Both the position numbers and the translations under genes were made by a program. Source: Mycolicibacterium sp. CR10 (GTDB lineage Bacteria; Actinomycetota; Actinomycetes; Mycobacteriales; Mycobacteriaceae). Taken from it: a stretch of 64,000 nt of DNA. This document shows positions 60,297 to 64,000 of the stretch, one piece after another. Under the pieces are notes generated by a model. That model had not been told where the DNA came from. It was given only the letters and a program-made list of their open reading frames with translations, and searched no databases. Position 1 is the stretch's first letter. Each line of letters opens with the position of its first letter. Where the stretch lies: the NCBI RefSeq assembly GCF_005222675.1, contig NZ_STGE01000039.1:1-64000 (forward strand). Direction: 5' to 3'.

Positions 60297-60320
60297 AGCA
60301 TGTCAGCCACGCTGGACAGG

Positions 60321-60584
60321 TCACCCAATCTCCAATTTGTTCAGCTCGCTGAGCAGTGCACGCCGCCTCAGCGCGCCGTCGCGGTCACTGGAGTAGATGC
60401 CATGACGGACGCGTGCGATCAGTCCTTTCTCCGCTAGGCGGCGCAAGGTGTTGTACGCGTCGATCTTGCTGATGCCGAGACGTGTGGAGACATCACTGGG
60501 ACGCACCTCGCCGTGAGCGCGGACGAATTGCAGGACGGCCCCGAGCTGAGTGCCGGGTCTACCGCAGGTCGGACAAGCGTTCAT
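60321..60584 (-). CDS. winged-helix DNA-binding protein
   Basis: 87 residues. N-terminal CPTCGRPG (single zinc knuckle-like Cys pair), then HTH VRPSDVSTRLGISKIDAYNTLRRLAEKGLIARVRHGIYSS, the winged-helix of IclR/MarR-type regulators. It is the first gene of the leftward structural operon, 50 bases from a 23-bp palindrome and promoter elements. It may control the switch to packaging gene expression or autoregulate (inference). Confidence 0.75.
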   Translation of the reverse strand: MNACPTCGRPGTQLGAVLQFVRAHGEVRPSDVSTRLGISKIDAYNTLRRLAEKGLIARVRHGIYSSDRDGALRRRALLSELNKLEIG

Positions 60585-60633
60585 GGATCGACCATTCGTT
60601 ATGGGCAGTTTGGCTATAAACCCATATTACCAT

Positions 60634-60656
60634 GTTTTCGATTACTAATCGAAAAC
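60634..60656. promoter_or_regulatory. 23-bp perfect palindrome in an AT-rich control region
   Basis: GTTTTCGATTA / TAATCGAAAAC, 11-bp arms around one central base. It lies 3 bases from a consensus -35 TTGACA on the minus strand (60659-60664), so a bound protein would block the leftward promoter. The flanking 120 bases are the most AT-rich in the window. Confidence 0.75.
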
Positions 60657-61002
60657 CATGTCAACCCATGCTAGACTTTGTTTATAAGTAAGAATAGCTC
60701 TTGCTACGTTGGACCCCGACTAGGGGTACGGGACCAACCCTCCCGGTCGTCGCCCGTTAGAGGGGCAGGCATTTCTGTTCTCCGAGTCGGCCCGACGTAC
60801 ACGCCTGAAGTCCTTGGGGGACAGTCCGATTAGTGTCATGAGGACCACAACAAGCTGGAGCCGGGGTGGTCGCAAGAGTTCATGCCTAAGTGCCCGCACC
60901 AGCCCGTAGGGGGCAAGGTCTGTCTTATGAGGGAATGCGCGAATGGAGTAGCTGCATGACCGAAAATTCCGGTCTAGAATGTGCCGAGTAATTGGACCGC
61001 CT
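60657..61002. other. control region without a convincing gene
   Basis: 346 bases from the palindrome to the Abi-like gene end. The open frame 60720-61013 (minus, 97 codons) has no ribosome site, no family look, and overlaps the Abi gene end; I leave it out. Promoter-like AT-rich DNA at 60660-60700 and GC-rich hairpins at 60730-60780. An excisionase gene, expected in such an element, is not seen here. Confidence 0.4.
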
Positions 61003-61923
61003 TCACGGCGCATCTGGCATTGCTGACTCGGATAGTCGGATGATCAGCGCGCCGACAACATGCACGACCATCCAGGCATCGCTCATGGTGAAAGTGTGGG
61101 TAGCCGTGTGAGCTTCGCCTTGGTTCCGCACCGCCGCTACCCATTGAATGATCGCGTCGGTCAATGGAATGTCAGTCCCGTGTATCAGCCCATTGTTCCT
61201 GGCGGACTTGAGTAGGTCTCCAAGCGTATTCCCTTTACAGCCCAACGCCTTTAGCGCCTCTTGCAGCGCAGTTCCCGCGTCGGTGATCGCATCGCCGGGG
61301 TCGCGGTTTCGAAGCTCCTTCAGCGCGTCTTGGTATGCGGATTCGGCCGAGGAGAAGTCCTCGCGGTTGTCCAGTAGGTACAGGACTGGTTCGACCACGG
61401 CGGAGTGCATTTCGTGAGACTCCACTGGCACCAGGCGACTGTTGCTGTGGAGGTGGAACGAGATCGCATATGCCTGAAAGACTTGGTTTACCGAAGCTCG
61501 GAAAGCTTCGGGACTGAAATCTGTATCGTGTCCGAACCTGCGATGGAGAAGCTCAGGACCCCAGGGGGCTTGATAGTTTGCAACTGCGTCCAGTGCCTCA
61601 TGCTCGACCTCGATCAGCGATAGCAAGAGTTCGTTCGGGTATCCCGACGGGTAAGCGGGCGGCATTGGCTTGGACATACCCTTTGGGTGCAACTCGTTCG
61701 CGAGCGAACGTAGCGTTCGCCCCTGGATGAAAGACGACACGAAATCGTATCCGTCCGGGGTGAGGTGCTTGATCGTGTCTTCCCAGGCCACGGCAATCTT
61801 GATTCGGGCACCTCCCGGCAGGATTTCTGTCCATTCACCATCGCCCGTTGCTAGCCGTGCGGCCTGCGCCTGTCGCCGCAGGCGCTCCGCATACAGTTCC
61901 CCCTCGTATTCCACATGGGACAT
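61003..61923 (-). CDS. abortive-infection-like protein (Abi C-terminal/HEPN-type region)
   Basis: 306 residues from ATG 61923 (a GTG at 61947 is possible). The C-terminal third has ALQEALKALGCKGNTLGDLLKSARNNGLI, then ITPL-like loop and VAAVRNQGEAHTATHTFTMSDAWMVVHVVGALIIRLSES; R-N-x-G-E-A-H followed by a helix with V-x-x-x-x-A is the pattern of the Abi_C family. The N-part is rich in charged helices (EYEGELYAERLRRQAQAARL). Likely a phage-defence or superinfection gene carried by the element; no enzymatic motif recognised otherwise. Confidence 0.55.
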   Translation of the reverse strand: MSHVEYEGELYAERLRRQAQAARLATGDGEWTEILPGGARIKIAVAWEDTIKHLTPDGYDFVSSFIQGRTLRSLANELHPKGMSKPMPPAYPSGYPNELLLSLIEVEHEALDAVANYQAPWGPELLHRRFGHDTDFSPEAFRASVNQVFQAYAISFHLHSNSRLVPVESHEMHSAVVEPVLYLLDNREDFSSAESAYQDALKELRNRDPGDAITDAGTALQEALKALGCKGNTLGDLLKSARNNGLIHGTDIPLTDAIIQWVAAVRNQGEAHTATHTFTMSDAWMVVHVVGALIIRLSESAMPDAP

Positions 61924-62035
61924 CGTAGAGAGCGTGGGCGACAGCACGGAGTGGGTGTTTCTCGCCGACCGCTAGACTCCTCGCCCGAGGGCAAGCAGCA
62001 GAGGGTTACGCCTGCCCGCTGAAGTCGAGAAACTG

Positions 62036-62341
62036 TTGACCGACAACGATAGATCGCTGATTGCGCAGATCGCCGCCCATGAATCATGGGCGCATACCGA
62101 AGATCGCACCGCGCGAACATTCAACGGGCGTAAAGCATTTATGGACCGCTTTGAGCAGGAGGTGGATCCTGAGGGGGTGCTCACCCCGCAGGAGCGCGCA
62201 AAGCGTGCCGAGAACGCGAAGAGCGCCTATTTCAAACGACTGGCGCTGAAGTCAGCGCGGTCGCGGCGGCGCTACAGATCGCCCAGCCCAAGGTTGCGAG
62301 CCTCGTCGGCGGCGCGCTCAGATGCTGAGGAGGAGGTGTAG
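62036..62341 (+). CDS. small conserved actinobacterial protein (convergent with int)
   Basis: 101 residues from TTG 62036: IAQIAAHESWAHTEDRTARTFNGRKAFMDRFEQEVDPEGVLTPQERAKRAENAKSAYFKRLALKSARSRRR. This pattern (H-x-S-W-x-x-T-x-D-R-x-A-R-T, ... ALKSA) is widespread in actinobacteria. Function unknown. The 3' end overlaps the end of the integrase gene by 70 bases. Confidence 0.65.
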   Translation: MTDNDRSLIAQIAAHESWAHTEDRTARTFNGRKAFMDRFEQEVDPEGVLTPQERAKRAENAKSAYFKRLALKSARSRRRYRSPSPRLRASSAARSDAEEEV

Positions 62342-63156
62342 CGGTCCAACATGGCCCTGTTCGCCCACCCCGCCACAGCCATGAGGCCTTGCTCACTTCC
62401 CCCGGCGCGTAGCCATCGGTGGGCATAGGTGTGCCGCAGCAGGTGTAGGTGAAACCTTTCAATCCCAGCATCGCTGGCGCGTTGCCGAAGTGCCTTGTCC
62501 AGTCCGGGGTAGGTGAAGGCGCGACCATTGCGTGCACCCACCCACAGCGCCGGGGTGTCAGCAAGGTTGTGGACGCGGCGGGCGCGGATGTAGCGGTCCA
62601 GCGCGGCGGCGGTCTGGGGGCCGAAAGGAACCACTCTTCCCTTGCCTCCCTTGCCCTTCTGGATTACGGCCAGCCCCCGGGAAAGGTCCACATCGGATAC
62701 CTGCAGGGCGACGGTCTCGGCGGCGCGCAGGCCGGTCTCCACCATCAGCCGCACGACAGCCTCGTCGCGCCGATCCCGCAATGTTTTCCCCTGGCACGCT
62801 TTGAGCAGTGCCCTGATCTGGTCGTCGGTCAGCGCATGGGTGACCTTCTTGTCCTGCTTGGGGGGCTTGAGCCCCAGGAGGGGGTTGGCTTCAAGTTCGC
62901 CCTCACGGACCAGCCACCCGGCGTACTGCCTCAAAGCTTTCTGGCGGGACAGCGCCGTGGAGGCCTCGGCACCGTGGTCTAGTAGGTGGGCGATGAATGC
63001 TTGCACTGTGGTGGCAGTCAACTCTGGGGGAGTGCCGGTGTCCTCACACCACTTGAGGAACCGCCTCACGCCCTCGGTGTACGAGGTGATCGTCTTGTCG
63101 GCCTTTCGTTCGGCCCGCATCGCCAACTGCCATGACGGCAGCAAATCTGACAGCAT
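62272..63156 (-). CDS. int: tyrosine recombinase (integrase)
   Basis: 294 residues. N-terminal SAM-like core-binding domain (KTITSYTEGVRRFLKWCEDTG...), catalytic residues Arg in ETGLRAAETVAL, Lys in QKGKGGKGR, H-x-x-R in HLLRHTYAHR and the Tyr nucleophile in RAMLDRYTS (the second His is Trp in VAGWANR). ATG 63156 follows TAGGATATCGGTC; the TTG at 63174 is less likely. The arm-type repeat lies at 63160-63172, overlapping the ribosome site, so integrase may control its own expression. Placed at the right end facing inward. Confidence 0.93.
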   Translation of the reverse strand: MLSDLLPSWQLAMRAERKADKTITSYTEGVRRFLKWCEDTGTPPELTATTVQAFIAHLLDHGAEASTALSRQKALRQYAGWLVREGELEANPLLGLKPPKQDKKVTHALTDDQIRALLKACQGKTLRDRRDEAVVRLMVETGLRAAETVALQVSDVDLSRGLAVIQKGKGGKGRVVPFGPQTAAALDRYIRARRVHNLADTPALWVGARNGRAFTYPGLDKALRQRASDAGIERFHLHLLRHTYAHRWLRAGGSEQGLMAVAGWANRAMLDRYTSSSASERAADEARNLGLGDL

Positions 63157-63159
63157 GAC

Positions 63160-63185
63160 CGATATCCTACCCAAGAGCGTTGTGC
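63160..63185. repeat. right candidate arm-type integrase sites
   Basis: CGATATCCTACCC (63160-63172) then GAGCGTTGTGC (63175-63185). Same two sequences as at 52615-52642 but in opposite order. In the circular form the order would be A-B-core-B-A. Confidence 0.65.
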
Positions 63186-63243
63186 ACCGTGCTTGACACT
63201 CGTGATATCAGCATTTGTGCAGCTAGAGACAGGAAATGGCGAA

Positions 63244-64000
63244 GTGACCTTCGGTAACTACCAGCTCGAGATCTACCTGCAGGGCCTGTCGGGCGTGCTG
63301 CCGTCACTTCCGATGGACTACGCCGGATGGGAGGCCAAGGCCGAGGCCGCGATGCCGCCGTCGATCTGGTCGTACGTTGCCGGCGGCGCCGGTGACGAGC
63401 AGACCCAGCGCGGCAACCGGACCGCCTTCGACCGCTGGGGACTCATGCCCAGAATGCTCGTCGGCGCGAGCGAACGCGACCTCACGGTCGACCTGTTCGG
63501 CATGACACTGGCCTCGCCGCTGTTCATGGCGCCGGTCGGTGTCATCGGGATCTGCGGGCAGGACGGCCACGGCGATCTGGCGACTGCCCGCGCCGCCGCA
63601 CGCACCGGCGTTCCGATGGTGGCCTCCACGATGACCGCCGACCCGATGGAGCAGGTCGCCGCCGAGTTCGGGGACACCCCCGGGTTCTTCCAGCTGTACA
63701 CACCGACCGATCGCGACCTGGCTGCCAGCCTGGTGCACCGCGCCGAGGCGGCCGGCTTCAAAGGCATCGTCGTCACGCTCGACACCTGGATCCCTGGCTG
63801 GCGGCCCCGCGACCTGACCACCTCGAACTTCCCGTTCCTGCGCGGCCACTGCCTTGCCAACTACACGAGCGACCCGGTGTTCCGCGCCGGCCTCGCGCAG
63901 ACTCCGGAGGAGAACCCGCAAGGCGCGATCATGAAGTGGATCTCGGTGTTCGGCAACCCGCTGACCTGGGACGACCTGCCCTGGCTGCGATCGCTCACGA
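63244..64000 (+). CDS. FMN-dependent alpha-hydroxy acid dehydrogenase, lactate 2-monooxygenase-like (partial)
   Basis: 252 codons of the N-terminal part: EIYLQGLSGVLPSLP, SYVAGGAGDEQTQRGN, LFMAPVGVIGICGQDGHGD (FMN pocket), GIVVTLDTWIPGWRPRDL and NFPFLRGHCLANYTSD. This matches mycobacterial lactate monooxygenase, a flavoenzyme making acetate and CO2 from lactate. The gene runs past the window end. Its original ATG lies at 52539 on the other side of the element. Here GTG 63244 is used with AGGAAA 9 bases before, both the GTG and the leader coming from element DNA. Confidence 0.9.
   Translation, partial: MTFGNYQLEIYLQGLSGVLPSLPMDYAGWEAKAEAAMPPSIWSYVAGGAGDEQTQRGNRTAFDRWGLMPRMLVGASERDLTVDLFGMTLASPLFMAPVGVIGICGQDGHGDLATARAAARTGVPMVASTMTADPMEQVAAEFGDTPGFFQLYTPTDRDLAASLVHRAEAAGFKGIVVTLDTWIPGWRPRDLTTSNFPFLRGHCLANYTSDPVFRAGLAQTPEENPQGAIMKWISVFGNPLTWDDLPWLRSLT
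63245..63268. other. attR core
   Basis: Identical 24 bases to 52540-52563. Preceded by G rather than A, so the joined start codon is GTG (63244-63246). Encodes codons 1-8 of the downstream monooxygenase. Confidence 0.92.

Larger units (their letters stand above)
52540..63268. mobile_element. 10.7-kb integrated tailless phage-like element (capsid-encoding satellite candidate)
   Basis: Bounded by a 24-bp perfect direct repeat. Contents, left to right: two small rightward genes; a leftward block of head-connector, capsid, scaffold-like, MuF-like, portal, terminase, HNH, head-closure and small proteins; a winged-helix protein; a palindromic control region; an abortive-infection-like gene; a small rightward gene; and a leftward tyrosine integrase at the right end. 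No tail, tape-measure, lysis or replication genes are seen. It is like phiRv1/phiRv2 of M. tuberculosis in size and content, and like capsid-forming PICIs in logic. Confidence 0.88.

Noticed and set aside
60720..61013. 97-codon minus-strand frame in the element control region
   Set aside because: No ribosome site, no recognisable fold, overlaps the end of the Abi-like gene.
1..64000. CRISPR arrays, rRNA or tRNA genes, insertion sequences
   Set aside because: No regularly spaced repeats, no tRNA cloverleaf or rRNA segment, and no transposase seen; the only mobile DNA found is the phage-like element.

Overview
The window is a chromosomal segment of a high-GC actinobacterium, most likely a fast-growing Mycobacterium (Mycolicibacterium). 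The evidence is protein similarity and gene order. OsmC-like, acyP, smc, ftsY, amt, glnB, glnD, ffh, an amidohydrolase, dacB2, rpsP, a KH-domain protein, rimM, trmD, lppW-like, rplS, lepB, rnhB and a DUF2469 protein follow each other as in M. tuberculosis (Rv2923c down to Rv2901c). The same conserved block resumes at 48.6 kb with yraN, comM, dprA and a siderophore-interacting protein (Rv2898c to Rv2895c). No database search was run; names rest on recognised motifs and remembered family sequences.

Region 1 (0-21.8 kb) is the conserved core. It covers chromosome organisation (smc), co-translational targeting (ftsY, ffh), ammonium uptake and nitrogen signalling (amt-glnB-glnD, with GlnR-box-like half-sites upstream), two tandem D,D-carboxypeptidases, ribosomal proteins with their maturation and tRNA-modification genes, signal peptidase and RNase HII. 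rpsP and rplS carry near-identical promoter-like elements with exactly the same internal spacing.

Region 2 (21.8-48.5 kb) is an accessory catabolic or secondary-metabolism region sitting where M. tuberculosis has fdhF/fdhD. It holds two paralogous Rossmann dehydrogenases flanking a luciferase-like monooxygenase; an unusual TetR protein with two DNA-binding domains (Mce3R architecture); an SDR; a VWA + MoxR/NorQ chaperone-like pair; a substrate-binding-protein-like protein with no signal peptide; two AveC-family membrane proteins; an aldehyde dehydrogenase; three P450s; a mycofactocin-type SDR; and a second TetR with a perfect palindromic operator. A recurring 16-bp motif (consensus GAACAAATATTAGGTT) lies in front of many of these genes and probably ties them into one regulon. 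After them come a HAD phosphatase, a CoA-transferase, a thioesterase and a single-chain adenylation/carrier/acyltransferase protein.

Region 3 (48.6-52.5 kb) returns to the conserved block (yraN-comM-dprA-siderophore-interacting protein).

Region 4 (52.54-63.27 kb) is a 10.7-kb integrated element bounded by a 24-bp direct repeat. It has a tyrosine integrase, paired candidate arm-type sites, a complete head module (terminase, portal, MuF-like protein, scaffold-like protein, HK97-type capsid, connectors, HNH nuclease), a small winged-helix protein beside a strong palindrome, and an abortive-infection-like gene. It has no tail, lysis or replication genes. This fits a capsid-encoding, tail-stealing phage satellite, or a remnant of the phiRv1/phiRv2 kind. 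It is inserted in codons 1-8 of a lactate-2-monooxygenase-like gene. It separates that gene from the upstream siderophore-interacting gene but rebuilds its reading frame, replacing the ATG with a GTG and supplying a new leader.
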